Positions 21,209-33,470 are shown, numbered from the stretch's first letter. The stretch: 52,084 nt of DNA from Branchiostoma floridae (GCF_000003815.2 NW_023365700.1:1-52084); one strand, 5' to 3'. Translations and numbers: made by a program. The notes: generated from the sequence alone by a model not told the origin.

Positions 21209-24051
21209 TGTACTGATATGTCTGGAAATACGTCAAATGGACGACAATTTCGATACACTCTTTACATAATTATGTCTTCTTGGCTACCAGCGTATGATTT
21301 CAGTACCCACGTGAATTATAATATGACAGGATGAAACTTAGCGGCTAAGACAACAGTGTTAATGTGTACTTCATGAATGAAACTCAAACAGCTTTGAAAG
21401 TCTGATGTAGACATTAGTGACAGTAACTAATTCTTTTGACCTTGAACTTTATTCCTTTCATGACCTCCAAGATGATGTTATCTTTAAACATCCCAGTGGC
21501 ACTAAGACCCGAGTTGTACACATACTTGATGATATGTTGCAGAAACTGAATTGATGTCAGCGACGCTTTCTTATAATATGAAGAACATAGATGTCTATGA
21601 TAGAGTATATAATGGTTATTTCGAGTAAAGAAATGTCTATAGAAAGAAAAGGAACCTATGCATGATATTTGCAGCATGCATTGGAGAATGGCAGCTGACT
21701 TTTATATGTATTGTTCATCATAAGGCATAGCTTGATTTGTTTTGCATTAATGGATATGGTGGTGATGAGGTGATCAGTGAGGATTAAGATTAAGTTATTT
21801 TATTTAGAAGTTTATCTAAATTCACCATATATTGGTTGAATAAGGTGTCTTACCTATCACTCTGATCATGAAGATAGAGCTGTCAGGATGCCACATTATA
21901 ACTGCCCTGTTCCAGTGATCTATACGTAGTGTTGATTAACCTTTTCTGTATGAAAATTGTATACAGTAACTGTCACTTTACTCATAGTTGATTGGCTCCG
22001 GCAAATGTTTGAGCTACACTTTCTCACTCTGCTTAAGCCAGGGGAGGAGTATCTATGTCTTATGAAATGGCAACTTAAAATGATAGCAGACTTTAAAAAT
22101 AAAGATCTAGAAGCAGTGTATATACCAACTCACAAAATGTAGTCAATCAATTTTATTTTCAAAAGATGGTGATATTACTGCATTTCTACATTTTAAATAA
22201 TTGTCTGGGATTCATTATCAACGAAACATCAAGAGAACAATGTTGTCCTTGTGAATCGATATGTAGTTGGGCTGTACGGTAAATGGACGATTCTTTCATC
22301 TGCTGGTTACACTATCGCTGTAGTCGGAAGAGGCTTACTTACAATATGTTGATGTAGAAAGAAAAAGTAGAGAGATTGCAGAAAATATGTTGCATTAAAA
22401 GGTAGGCAAACAAGCAAGAATCATGAAAGCGATTGTATACAAAACGTAGTCAAATCACAGATGATGATAGATTTAGAATCAAAGATGGTGCAACTTTTGT
22501 TTATTGACAAAACATCTAGAGGAAAATAATCTTCCAATGACTTGGAGTGTGGATTTGCTTTATTGCTTCTCCATTGAAAGACATAGTACAGTGACTGTAT
22601 CCTAATTGTTGTCATGTGTTAGCTACACATTCTTACATTGCTATTGGCAAGGAAGGTGTACGTAGAAGTTAAACTGATGATGCAGAAAATAGCTGTAAAA
22701 GTAAATGGTATTGTAACAATGTGTTTGCTCTCAATTGGTTGACTTTGTTACTTCATATTTGTTTTGATACTCTCCCTTATTCCAGTAGAAGTACTATAGT
22801 CAGTGGAGATATATGCAGGACTTACAAGAAAGCTAGCAGTTTTACAATAAGCATTAAATTGAAAGAGACAAACGTGCATATTTACTAACTAAGCTTAAGA
22901 ACATGGCCACTCAGTGCACTATTGGGATATAAACACAGTAATTGAAGGGCTCTAAGTGTGTACTATGAAAAGCGTGTGGTACTATGAACTCATTTGCATA
23001 ATATAGAACCACACATTTTTTATAGTATAACACTTTTTTTGCACCACTGATCAGCTCACAATGTGCAAGCTAATTCAGTAATTGCCCAAGGGATTAGACA
23101 GGATACCCTTAATTCGTCTTGAGAAAAAACAAGAGAATCTTCGGGCTAGTGGTCATGTTCTAAAACAGTTAGAACATGGGCACTTGGCCATACTATGGGC
23201 AAATAGGGTCGCTCGCCCATAAGGGGGTTCCTTGAGGGCTTCGCCTCGGGTGTTAAAAGAAACACCCTTGTCGGCTTCGCCTCGGGTGTTAAAAGAAACC
23301 CTCTGGTGGGCGGGGCGACCGGATTTTCCCATGATAGTAGCCCTCGTTTCATGTTCTAACTTTACAAAAATCAAGAAAAAGTAACAAGTGCCATCATCAT
23401 CATCGGTTGACGTGCTTACAGACGACGAGGCTATAACGCCCCTTACGGGGTGACATACCCTTTCTTTAGCTGAATACAACACGGGGAAGCGCAAGGCCTA
23501 CCGTTCGGGTAAATGATGTAAATCACCGTATAATGTGATAAAATTAAGCTCGTCTACAAAAGATACTGATGTAAAAGTAAAAGTATTGAGTTTTTCTGCC
23601 TTTTGATGTATATAAAATTAACAAGTCGTCGGAAAACATGAATAGAGGGCAATGCTGTTTCAATGATTTGATGACTTTTGCTCTATTGTTATAGTAAAAA
23701 TGACACTACAGTACTTACTAACAACAAATTGACTCTGCTATATTTTCCTTAATTCACTTGTAGTGTTCTAGTAAGGAATGTTTTCAAAGGACATAGAAAT
23801 GTTAAATCAAGAAACTTTAGCAAAAAATGCTATCAAATTAAACACGTCTATAAGGGACGAGAACACAACTATTTCTGCGTTTTGATGTTATACTTTATGG
23901 AATATTTAGAGAACAATGTTGCCTTCAACAATTTTATGCGTAGTTTTTCTTTGTTGTTGCTGTACATGTGTCGAAATAAAGGAAAAAGACAGTAACAACC
24001 ATTTCATTATCATTTGACTTTGTCACTATAGTATGTAATAGCAACTTCCGC
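21209..24051. other. Intergenic, probably including the lectin 3' UTR
   Basis: AT-rich, with no recognisable gene. The only structured piece is at 23150-23360: a 35-bp tandem pair (GGCTTCGCCTCGGGTGTTAA at 23238 and again at 23273) bordered by CATGTTCTAA at 23154 and 23350. This may be a small GC-rich mobile fragment. Confidence 0.5.
22098..22103 (+). promoter_or_regulatory. Possible polyadenylation signal AATAAA of the lectin gene
   Basis: The first clear plus-strand AATAAA after the stop at 21208 lies about 890 bases on. Distance and context neither support nor exclude it. Confidence 0.25.
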
Positions 24052-24303
24052 ATGGGGCAGAAATAGTGTCATAAATACAATATACACATTTTGGAATAGC
24101 ATAGATATGAAATTTAGAATTAAACATGTGTTGTTGAAAATCGCATATATGTTTTGAAAATGCGATATGTTTTTTTAAAGCAGTCAACTAAAATTCACAT
24201 ATGTTTTGAAAATTCAAATTCAATTAACCCCCCGGTTTGAAATGTGGTGACTTCCAAAATGTGACCGATTTGAAAGTGGTCGATTTGAAAATGGTCAATT
24301 TAA

Positions 24304-25264
24304 CCCTCAAACACCCGAGTGGGGTCCATTTGGACCCCAGGCGTACATTTTGAAGTGCCATTTCAACATTTTTAATCTGAAGAAAAAATCCTTCCGTGAC
24401 TTTGTTAGTCAATATGTCTTATACCTTCTCCTAAGTTTTCGCAATGATTGGTACAATAATGTGGAAATTATAAAGAAAGTTTGTGTTCAGTTCCTCTGGG
24501 GTCCAAACGGACCCCAGCAAAAATGTGCAGTTTTTAAAACAAACTTTGGAGTCTAACTCCTTAACCACTTACAGTATGAATACCAAACTTTCAGACAATA
24601 ATAACAATGTAAATTTAAATCATCACAAAGATTTCTGGGTCATCAACATGTAATGTGACGACATTATGACGTCATTTGCCTTATCGGGGCGGCCATCTTG
24701 ACCAATGACGTCATGAAATTAGCATAAATTATAAATTTTAAGTCATAAAAACTGCATTGAATTTCATAGAATTTAATTGTTGTCAGAAAACAGGTGTAGT
24801 TTACCAAGAAAACCTTGTTTAAATTGAAATTGTCAAATTTTGGCAAAAATATGCCTGTTAGAATATGGTTGCCATGGCAACCCCCAAAAATGATAAACTT
24901 ACTTTATTGACCAAAACTTTTGCAAACAATATTTTGTGATAAATTAAGTTTCGTAGCTTTAGCTCTAGCCGTTCATGAGTTATGCGACATAAATGTTGCT
25001 GAGGACCTCAAAATTCCCCTATCTGGTCGGAATAGGTTTAGTGCAAAACGTGGTCCTTCTGAACTTTTGCATAAATTATGATAATGAGTTGGAATTAGCA
25101 ACACCTTAACATCTCAAAATCTTCCTCTTACATTAACGAAGCAATGTATATATAATGCTCGCCGATAAGACATGGTACTGAGATTTTATGAACAAAACAT
25201 TTTGGGGTCCGTTTGGACCCCACTCGTTCATTTTAGTCGCAAAAAAAGGTCGGGTGCTTGAGGG
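24304..25264. mobile_element. piggyBac-like non-autonomous element, 961 bp, TTAA target duplication
   Basis: TTAA at 24300-24303 and 25265-25268, with inverted ends CCCTCAAACACCCGA and its near-complement. Removing it rejoins the left arm of the surrounding palindrome (GGTCAATTTAA then GTGGTCACATATGTGC), which matches the uninterrupted right arm. A palindrome GGGGTCC-nnnn-GGACCCC occurs at 24321, 24498 and 25204. The inner 24.64-25.04 kb is related to 7.9-8.43 kb in the first TTAA-flanked element, so both belong to one superfamily. No transposase. Confidence 0.85.
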
Positions 25265-25739
25265 TTAAGTGGTCACATATGTGCACGCGGAATCACTGTC
25301 AAATCGGTTGCTTTAAGGAAGCTTTCTATCCTCCCCCACGCCATATTTCACCCTTTGGTTGGGTTTCACCCGGTGAGAACCTTAAATATAGTAATGGAAA
25401 ACTGCTGTAAACTGTTGAAAATTATGTTCCGCAAACACACGGGCAATCATGCCCCTATCCCCTTCTATGTATTAAACGCCCGTCCGAAACCGTGGCAAGT
25501 GAGCAGTAATTTACGAATAAACTGACCGATATCAAGTCCAAGTGTTCACAACGACACTTTCGACACCGTCTACTCCCGGCACGCATCGGCGTATTTCACC
25601 AAGGATGTGCACAACTCACCAACAAAGATGACTCGCTCGAAACGATGTCAGCCATGGGGTGATCAGGCCGCTTGAACTTTGAACGGTGTTGGGGTCATCT
25701 TGGCTAAAAACTCTGGTGCGAGATTTGACAGTTATTCCG

Positions 25740-25880
25740 CGTGCACATATGTGGCCACTTTTAGATCGATCACTTTTAAATCGACCACTTTTAAATCGAC
25801 CATTTTCAAATCGACCACTTTTGAATCGACCACTTTCAAATCGACCACTGTTTGGAAGTCGCCACATTTCAAATCGGGGC
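25740..25880. repeat. Tandem array of about 16-bp units in the right arm
   Basis: Seven to eight copies of the unit TTTTAAATCGACCACT with variants, reading toward the element edge. The open frames across it on both strands (Arg-Phe-Lys-Ser-Gly repeats) are artefacts of the period. Confidence 0.8.
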
Positions 25881-26161
25881 TTAACTGAACTTGAATTTTC
25901 AAAACATATGTGGATTTAATTTGACTGCTTTTAAAAAAATATATCCCATTTTTAAAACATAGGTGAATCTAATTTGACAGCTTTAAAAAATATATCCCAT
26001 TTTCAAAACAAATATGAATTTAATGTGACTGCTTTTAAATAGATATATCCCATTTTAAAAACGTATAAGCGATTTTCAACAACACATGTTCAATTCTAAA
26101 TTTCATATCTATTCTATTCCAAAATGTATATATTGTATTTATGATACTATTTCTGCCCCAT

Positions 26162-26811
26162 TAAACGAGCCTTACACAAACAAGAAGCCCCTACGCTGTT
26201 ATGATAAGAAAAGTGAACACAGCAATAAGGCGATCAGAAAATATTATGTCGTAAGTGTCATGTTAAATTTATTTGTTATTACCGCCAAAGATATAATTTT
26301 TAATTTCACAGGCTAGTTCATAATTTTTTCACGGAATACTTACGTCACTAAGTTTAGATGGTTCTAACCCCACCAACATCGTTTCCAGTCTATTCAGGAA
26401 CTAAAAAATAATGACACATACCAACTATTAGATTACGAGTATGTTCTTCTATTGTTTACAGGTGAGAGAAATTAAGTAGATTAACATCACCACGTCAGAG
26501 CAAACTACTGGAACGGTTGTTTTGCTTACAAGCATAGTGAAAGGACTCCACAATTGCCATGTACATGCAACGTATTTTAGGTAGGGTTTCATAATCATTG
26601 CTTTAGGAGATATTGAGTATTAGTTGAAAAATATTTACGTTTTTAATGTGGTTTTAGGTCAAAAAAATTTAAAGCTATATTGCTGCGCAACAAGGTTCTT
26701 TGCTCTCATATTCTCTCGGCGTTTGGTCTAAAAACAAACACACCAAATACAAGACACAATTGTATATTTTGGTGTGTTTTGCTATTTTCTCAAAAAGGTA
26801 TAGTAACATAT
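26162..26811. other. Intergenic, one small hairpin
   Basis: No gene recognised. An imperfect hairpin lies at 26734-26783 (CAAACACACCAAATAC against GTATATTTTGGTGTGTTTTG), shortly beyond the 3' end of the minus-strand transporter gene. Confidence 0.4.
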
Positions 26812-26817
26812 TTTATT
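26812..26817 (-). promoter_or_regulatory. Polyadenylation signal of the SLC16-like gene
   Basis: AATAAA on the minus strand, 79 bases past the TGA at 26897-26899, a usual distance for a short 3' UTR. Confidence 0.5.
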
Positions 26818-26896
26818 CAATAAACATTCAATTTTACAAGAATAGCATTTGAGATATTATAATTATTCTCGATCAAATTTTCCATTGCATTCCGGT

Positions 26897-29800
26897 TCAT
26901 ACGGCAGTTTCTCTTATGGCCAACGTTGGTTCATGGCTATGAACAGATGCTGTGTTTGATTCCTCGCGCTCTGCAATGAAAGCAGAGATAGTAGAGATAG
27001 CAGGTAGCCTTGTACCGTCTGTTTCATGTTCCCCAACATTGTTATCCGTTGACGTGGGTCGAAACATGCGCAGGTGAAGTACAAACGGCAGTAGTCCGGC
27101 TAGTACCAAGCAGCCACCGCCTTCCAACAGTGTCGCGTCGAAAGTGCCTGTGATGTCCCGTAGCCACCCTGTTCGATACAATGATGACGGCAACATAAGG
27201 CACAAAATCAAGTCAACCATTTCATATAGTCGACTCCAACAAGATGATATGCGTCAGTTGCTAGCAAGCAAAGATTTACTAGACAGTTATTAGAAATGAA
27301 TTAGCAATAAAAATGTACTTCACGAAGCAACCGCATGTATCGAACCATCAATAAGCCACCATGCGTAGCCAATTGCAAGGGACAGGGATAAAAGCTCTTA
27401 ATAACGGTATACTACTTAGGTAACGATATCGTATCTGATCGTCAATCTGAAATAAAACTAACCCGAGAAAGGGGGTCCTGCGAGGTTCCCTGCCCCTCGT
27501 AAGAACATGATGATCCCAAGAGCACTCGACATCCTGTTGGCTCCCCCGATTTCTGCAATAGCAGTGTACAAGAGCGGCACGCAACCGCCCATGAGTAAAC
27601 CATAGCACGCACTGTACACTGCCATGGTGACGTAGGTTTTTGCAAGAGGCGCGAATAAGGTGGCCACTCCCATAAGGAAAATGTTCATAGCGAACTGATC
27701 CGCACGTCTAAACGTCGGCCACTCCGGCAGAAGACCTACTAACGCCCGGCCAACGATATCTCCTATAGCGAGGATGGACAGCAGAAAGGCTGACGGATAT
27801 TCTTCGACACCGAAAGCCCGAGCTCGTGGAACGATGTAGATATTAGGAACGAATCGACCGAATCCGAACAGAAAAACAGCCACACAAAATAGTGAAAAAC
27901 GTGGTTCTGTCAGCAGCCTGATGTCTAAGACAGAACCTATTTTGTCCACCATAACTTTGGTTAAAGAGTACTTCCCTGTATTGTTCTCTAAAAATCTGCT
28001 ACTTTGTGCTGAAGGTTGTTGGACCTTTCCTAGATTCTTTTGCAACCTGGCGTCACCTTTCAGCAAAATGGGTCTTACCAATGCCCCAAACCCCACTACC
28101 TGAAGAACAATCCCTCCGATAAGAACTAAAGCACCCCTCCAGGTGTACTCGTCCATCAGGTACTGAAACAACGGAGGGAACGCAAAAGATACAAAGCTGC
28201 CACCTATGGACGCCAAACTGTTGGCGCGAAGTCTGTGAGTGGTAAAATATCGTCCTATTGTTGCCATGGTAGTGGTCACGGACAGGGAGTATCCAAACCC
28301 TGCAGATAGCGAAAACAAACCCATCTTAGCATATTTGTGCTAGATCTCAAACATCGGAATATCGCCAGGATAGCTTGGCATTAAATTAATATTTATATCG
28401 TTTCAGAATTAGTTTAGATTTTTAAAAAATCCATTATAATATGGGATATAACCAAACATCAAAAAGCAATTGCCTGTATTCAGTCGATTTATCTTTAATA
28501 ACCTTGATTGTATCTGTAAGTTCAGTTACATATAATATGAACTCGGAAGAAAATGTTTAAAACATCAACTTTGGTTGATCATATTCCCGTTGTTTCGGCA
28601 TCGATTTCAATGTTTTATATGTTCATAGAAAGCTTGTATGATTTTTGTTTCAGTGGTATCCGTCCGATTGTTGTGGCCATGGGTGACAATGATTCAATCG
28701 ATCATTTTTTTCACGTAACTTTTGGTATAGATATTATCCAAATTTATTTCCAGCACATCTGATTAAAGTATTTCATGATTGTAAATTTGTACAAGGGATT
28801 ACAAAATAAGGTACGGAAATTCCCCTACTAAAGTCAAGCACTCCATTCGGTTCTTTTTCTTCCGTTGGTATTGACTGGACTAGTTGGTGAATGGAGGCAA
28901 GTTGAACAAACAGTCAAAGCCACAGTTACTCTTTATTCCAGCAAACAATTTTAATCAAGGCAAGGGGTGTTCAATCGAATGCTCACCGCATACACGCTTG
29001 CCGCATACATGCTTTAATTTGGACATCCAACCGCCAAAATGGCAGATATACTCTTCTCAAATGTGCTAAAGCAAACTTGTATGTTCTGCATACGTGACGA
29101 AAAAAAGGGATTTATTGAATCACTGACACACGCGCGCGCCAATAACAAGAGGACGATACAGTGTTCAAAAGAAGCAGGGAAAAAAAATTTGGGCACTTTT
29201 TTGGGTGACGAAATCATGTAAGCAGACCTGTTGCTTGTTTCATGAGTTAACAATCATAATAAGTTTGATACCATAGGAAAGGGAATTACACAACATTTCA
29301 ATTGATATGTAATGCATTGACATTGATGCAGAAAGATTAGAAATATGATCTACCAAATTCAACATTTCAAACGTTTTCTGCCAAATTTAAAAATAGTTTA
29401 GTCATTCCCTAGTAATAACTGAGACCAACCTGTCAGAAACCCAACGGTAACGTAGAGATGCAAGGGTGACGAGGCCCACAGGCTGAGCACGAATCCTGCT
29501 GAGGATATCACTCCGCCAACCATGACCACAACTCTGCACCCAAACCTGTTGCTCAGAGCTCCAGCGATTGGTGCTTTGGAGTGGCAAAAAAAGGGGGGTA
29601 GGGATTTAGGATGTACGTAATATTTAGACAATGTCAAATAAATCAGATACTTGTGTAATAAATGACTTAATCAAATCCAAAAGTAAGTGGTTGTTCTTTC
29701 TTTACCTGCCAGGTTCAGGACGCCGGTGATTATGGACTGTATGAGACCAGTTTCAGCGGCTTTCATAGAAAAGTAGTCCTGCCAAGTCACAAAGAACACT

Positions 29801-29928
29801 CCCACGGACCGTAACACTCCGTACGAGCATGCGCTCACAACAAAACCAGCCAGGGCGACCATCCACGCCCATCCTCCGTCTGGTGGATCAACGGGCGGTC
29901 CCCACTTCCTTCCGAACAAAGTGCCCAT
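26897..29928 (-). CDS. SLC16 / monocarboxylate-transporter-like MFS carrier
   Basis: Four exons on the minus strand: 29928-29706, 29573-29430, 28299-27463, 27168-26897. All three introns are phase 1. They total 1476 nt or 491 residues, a usual SLC16 length. Exon 1 contains PPDGGWAWMVALAGF, the family signature at TM1. Exon 2 gives APIAGALSNRFGCRVVVMVGG. Exon 3 carries TM4-TM10, including a degenerate form of the TM5 motif (YFTTHRLRANSLASIGGS), a long cytoplasmic loop between TM6 and TM7, and GDIVGR, which corresponds to the Asp/Arg pair of TM8. Exon 4 ends with TM11-12 and an acidic tail. Likely a plasma-membrane proton- or facilitated carrier of small organic anions; the substrate cannot be told. 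ATG 29928 follows directly on an acceptor-like TTTTCTGTGCAG, so a 5' noncoding exon probably lies further right. The intron between exons 2 and 3 hosts a Tc1-related repeat. Confidence 0.87.
28790..29390. repeat. Tc1-family end and adjoining repeat inside the transporter gene
   Basis: From 28790 TACAAGGGATTACAAAATAA continues into TTTCTTCCGTTGGTATTGAC and AAGTTGAACAAACAG. This is the reverse complement of the Tc1 end at 36065-36237. From about 29040 to 29390 the sequence parallels 36290-36610 (GATGTGCTAAA/AATGTGCTAAA, GGACGATACAGTG, GGGCACTTTTTT, TTTGATACCA). The transposase part is missing. Confidence 0.65.
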
Positions 29929-29934
29929 CTGCAC

Positions 29935-30345
29935 AGAAAATCAAAGTCACAAATTGACGAAATATTGACGAAATTACGTGACCACCATAATGTACACTTC
30001 GTCATGTTGCTACGACCTCAACACAAGGGCAATTGTAAAATGTCGCTGTGGTGTGAGAGAAATCTCTCAACATTTTAACTATTGGTCTGCTTACATATAT
30101 ATATGAGTATGTATTAGTTGATATTATCAGAAATTGAACTTAGAAGTTCATCATTTATACAATCATCATAGCGTTACATTAAAGTCTGAAATATAAAAGG
30201 TAATTGATGTCTAACTATCCGAAATAGTTCTGAACAAGAGTTCAGACCTCATACCATCATAAAATAATCTTATAGATTTCTTAGAACTGTTTTGCTTTAT
30301 CATATGTCATTAGTTACGTAAATAAGGCTTTACCCCTATCATAGG
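29935..30345. other. Upstream of the SLC16-like gene, nothing recognised
   Basis: AT-rich. The gene's first noncoding exon or promoter may be here, but no site could be supported. Confidence 0.4.
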
Positions 30346-30735
30346 TGAACTTGATCTTAACTTTCTCGGATTTTGTCCTGATACAATTACCAATGCAACA
30401 TTTAAGACAAGGGAGTATTAAAGACAATGGGGTATCAAAGACGAAACTGGACATATATATGATGCAACATGTACTCTATGTAGCAGTGGAAGCATAGAAA
30501 ATTATGAACATATGTTCTTTAGATGTGAAAGACTGACTGTAACATCTGGGAATTAGTAATCACATATTTGCCTATGGCTAAGACAAAAAGTAATCTTCAG
30601 GAGATTTCACTTTCAAATATTGATCACTTAATAACTTCTAAAGACCAGAAAAAAGAACCTTTACAGTGACTGTAGCTGAATGTGCAATCTTTAAAACTTA
30701 GATCAGGCATAGAAAAGACCCACACCTGTATGTAA
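30346..30735 (+). mobile_element. LINE 3' end, 5'-truncated copy
   Basis: The plus strand reads WGIKDETGHIYDATCTLC, then SSGSIENYEHMFFRCERL, the Cys/His-rich C-terminus of L1/Tx1-type ORF2, then a stop and decay. It ends with ATCAGGCATAGAAAAGACCC and CACACCTGTA, which matches (inverted) the copy at 41.78-42.26 kb. It is a dead 5'-truncated insertion and its 3' border abuts the 61-bp minisatellite. Confidence 0.82.
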
Positions 30736-30777
30736 ATACATGTAACCTCTACCAAGTGAGCTTAGAGGGAGAAAAAT

Positions 30778-32350
30778 CAGTATGAATGAGAAATCAGCAC
30801 CAGGGACAGGACCAGTGTGAAGTCTGTAGGAGGTAAAAGGTGTGAATGTAAGTTCAGCACCAGGGACAGGACCAGTTTGAAGTAAGTAGGAGGATAATCG
30901 GTGTGAATGTGAGTTCAGCACCAGGGACAGGACCAGTTTGAAGTAAGTAGGAGGATAATCAGTGTGAATGTGAGTTCAGCACCAGGGAAAGGACCAGTTT
31001 GAAGTAAGTAGGAGGATAATCAGTGTGAATGTGAGTTCAGCACCAGGGAAAGGACCAGTGGTAAGTCAGTAGGAGGATAATCAGTGTGAATGTGAGTTCA
31101 ACACCAGGGACAGGACCAGTGTGAAGTTAGTAGGAGGATAATCAGTGTGAATGTGAGTTCAGCACCAGGGACAGGACCAGTTTGAAGTAAGTAGGAGGAT
31201 AATCGGTGTGAATGTGAGTTCAGCACCAGGGACAGGACCAGTTTGAAGTAAGTAGGAGGATAATCAGTGTGAATGTGAGTTCAGCACCAGGGAAAGGACC
31301 AGTGGTAAGTCAGTAGGAGGATAATCAGTGTGAATGTGAGTTCAGCACCAGGGAAAGGACCAGTGGTAAGTCAGTAGGAGGATAATCAGTGTGAATGTGA
31401 GTTCAACACCAGGGACAGGACCAGTGTGAAGTAAGTAGGAGGATAATCAGTGTGAATGTGAGTTCAGCACCAGGGACAGGACCAGTTTGAAGTAAGTAGG
31501 AGGATAATCGGTGTGAATGTGAGTTCAGCACCAGGGACAGGACCAGTTTGAAGTAAGTAGGAGGATAATCAGTGTGAATGTGAGTTCAGCACCAGGGAAA
31601 GGACCAGTTTGAAGAAAGTAGGAGGATAATCAGTGTGAATGTGAGTTCAGCACCAGGGAAAGGACCAGTGGTAAGTCAGTAGGAGGATAATCAGTGTGAA
31701 TGTGAGTTCAACACCAGGGACGGGACCATTGGTAAGTCAGTAGGAGGATAATCAGTGTGAATGTAATTCAACACCAGGGACAGGACCAATGTGAAGTAAG
31801 TAGGAGGATAATCAGTGTGAATGTGAGTTCAGGGACGGGACCAGTTGTAAGTCAGTAGGAGGATAATCAGTGTGAATGTGAGTTCAACACCAGGGACAGG
31901 ACCAGTGTGAAGTACGTAGGAGGATAATCAGTGTAAATGCGAGTTCAGCACCAGGGACAGGACCAGTGTGGAGTTAGTATGAGGATAATCAGTGTTGCGT
32001 TCAGGGTCAGGACCAGTGTGAAGTGTTTAGGAGGATAATCAGTGTGAATGTGAGTTCAGCACCAGGGACAGGACCAGTGTGAAGTCAGTAGGAGGATAAT
32101 CAGTGTGAATGTGAGTTCAGCACCAGGGACAGGACCAGTGGTAAGTCAGTAGGAGGATAATCAGTGTGAATGTGAGTTCAGCACCAGGGACAGGACCAGT
32201 GGTAAGTCAGTAGGAGGATAGTCAGTGTGAATGTGAGTTCAGCAGCAGGGACGGGACCAGTGGTAAGTCAGTAGGACGATGATCAGTGTGAATGTGAGTT
32301 AAGCATCCAAACAGAACCACTGAGACGTCAGTAGAAGGATAATCATTGTG
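30778..32350. repeat. 61-bp minisatellite, about 25 units, with higher-order structure
   Basis: Unit: GTGTGAATGTGAGTTCAGCA, CCAGGGACAGGACCAGTTTG, AAGTAAGTAGGAGGATAATC plus one base. The start shifts by exactly one base per 60-base row, giving a period of 61. Variants recur in order: AACACCAGGG occurs at 31100, 31405 and 31710, which is 305 bp or five units apart. Units after 31750 carry deletions, the sign of an older array edge. Noncoding. Confidence 0.95.
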
Positions 32351-33020
32351 AATTAACATTCGGCATTTTTAGGTCCGAGGTCGCCGAGGTGCCAGGTAGC
32401 CATAACATTTCTTAGCCAATGGCTACTTCCCCTCAGCCAATGAGAATCCCCCATCTTCTGTTGCTATATCCACATAGTATTTGGCTATGAAAAAAGTGTG
32501 CTTTTATTTCATGCAAATGAGGGGAAAAAGTGTGTTGATATCAAGAAAACTGCGCCGTTATCGGCCTCAAAAGGATGGGTGCTATTCGCATGAGCCCGTC
32601 TTCTGGGACTAGAATTGTGTCATGTGATAACTGACCAATCCTTGCCCGGGAATGCCTTGACAATATTGATGACCTCGTGTTGTTGATGCCTGCCTGGTGC
32701 TATACACAGAAACTCGGCCACTCCCATCGGTTAACTATTACTTCCTATCACTATCTTCTCTATCCACTGTAATCTCACTGTACACAGGCATAAATTTTCA
32801 TAAATTCACATCTAGTGTTAAACATGTATCTGTTTCTTTGATTATTTCTGTGATTTTTTTAAACGTTTAACTGTAATATCAGATCAGGTCCTCACTTTTT
32901 TTAGTCTTTAAACTAATGAACACGTTACTTCGACTATATCAACACATGACGCTTTATCATTGAAATCCATTAATGGCGCGACCGAGTGTCTGACTAATCT
33001 CACTGCCTTTCAATTATATG
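32351..33020. other. Spacer between two minisatellites
   Basis: No gene, RNA or repeat recognised. Confidence 0.5.
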
Positions 33021-33023
33021 AGC

Positions 33024-33470
33024 GTTGCGTGAATAGTAAGACATAATAGAAATCATTTGGAACATGGTGTGAATAGCAAGAAATAGTAGAAATAATTTGG
33101 AACATGGCGTGAATAGTTAGAAATAGTAGAAATCATTTGAAACATGGCGTGAATAGTCAGAAATAGTAGAAATTATTTTGAACATGGCGTGAATAGTAGG
33201 AAATAGTAGAAATCATTTGGAACATGGTGTGAATAGTCAGAAATAGTAGAAATCATTTGGAACATGGTGTGAATAGTCAGAAATAGTAAAAATAATTTGG
33301 AACATGTCGTGAATAGTCAGAAATAGTAGAAATCATTTGGAACATGGCGTGAATAGTCAGAAATAGTAGAAATCATTTGGAACATGGTGTGAATAGTCAG
33401 AAATAGTAGAAATCATTAGGGACATGGCGTGAATAGTCAGAAATAGTAGAAATCATTTGGAACATGGCGG
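33024..33470. repeat. 40-bp minisatellite, about 11 units
   Basis: Unit GCGTGAATAGTCAGAAATAG followed by TAGAAATCATTTGGAACATG. Exact period 40 with point variants only (GTGT/GCGT, AATAATTT/AATCATTT). Confidence 0.95.

Larger units (their letters stand above)
24052..26161. mobile_element. Large palindromic element with arms of about 300-450 bp and subterminal repeats
   Basis: 24052-24303 continued at 25269-25315 is matched by the reverse complement of about 25730-26161. Shared blocks run from the outer edge ATGGGGCAGAAATAGT through TTTTGGAATAG, ACATGTGTTGTTGAAAATCG, CACATATGTTTTGAAAATTC and TTTGAAATGTGG to CACATATGTGCACGCGGAAT. The right arm is longer because two internal repeats have expanded (about 16 bp, GTGGTCGATTTGAAAA, and about 53 bp around TTAAAAGCAGTCAAATTAAA). 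The 0.4-kb centre shows no transposase. End type and target duplication are unclear (possibly AT). The left arm is split by the 24304-25264 element. Confidence 0.8.

Noticed and set aside
25616-25919. Overlapping open frames with Arg-Phe-Lys-Ser-Gly-like repeats on both strands
   Set aside because: They are created by the 16-bp tandem unit of the palindromic element, and all frames stay open because of the period.
27348-27645. Minus-strand open frames overlapping the transporter exon
   Set aside because: They are shadow frames of exon 3 and its intron without family features.
28300-28324. ATG at 28324 as the start of the transporter exon or of a separate gene
   Set aside because: The acceptor at 28300 (CTATCTGCAG) keeps phase 1 with exon 2 and gives the expected LTG-GFGYS junction; the bases before it are intron.
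30703-32350. Possible CRISPR-like array
   Set aside because: The 61-bp units are contiguous with no unique spacers, and the DNA is eukaryotic; it is a minisatellite.
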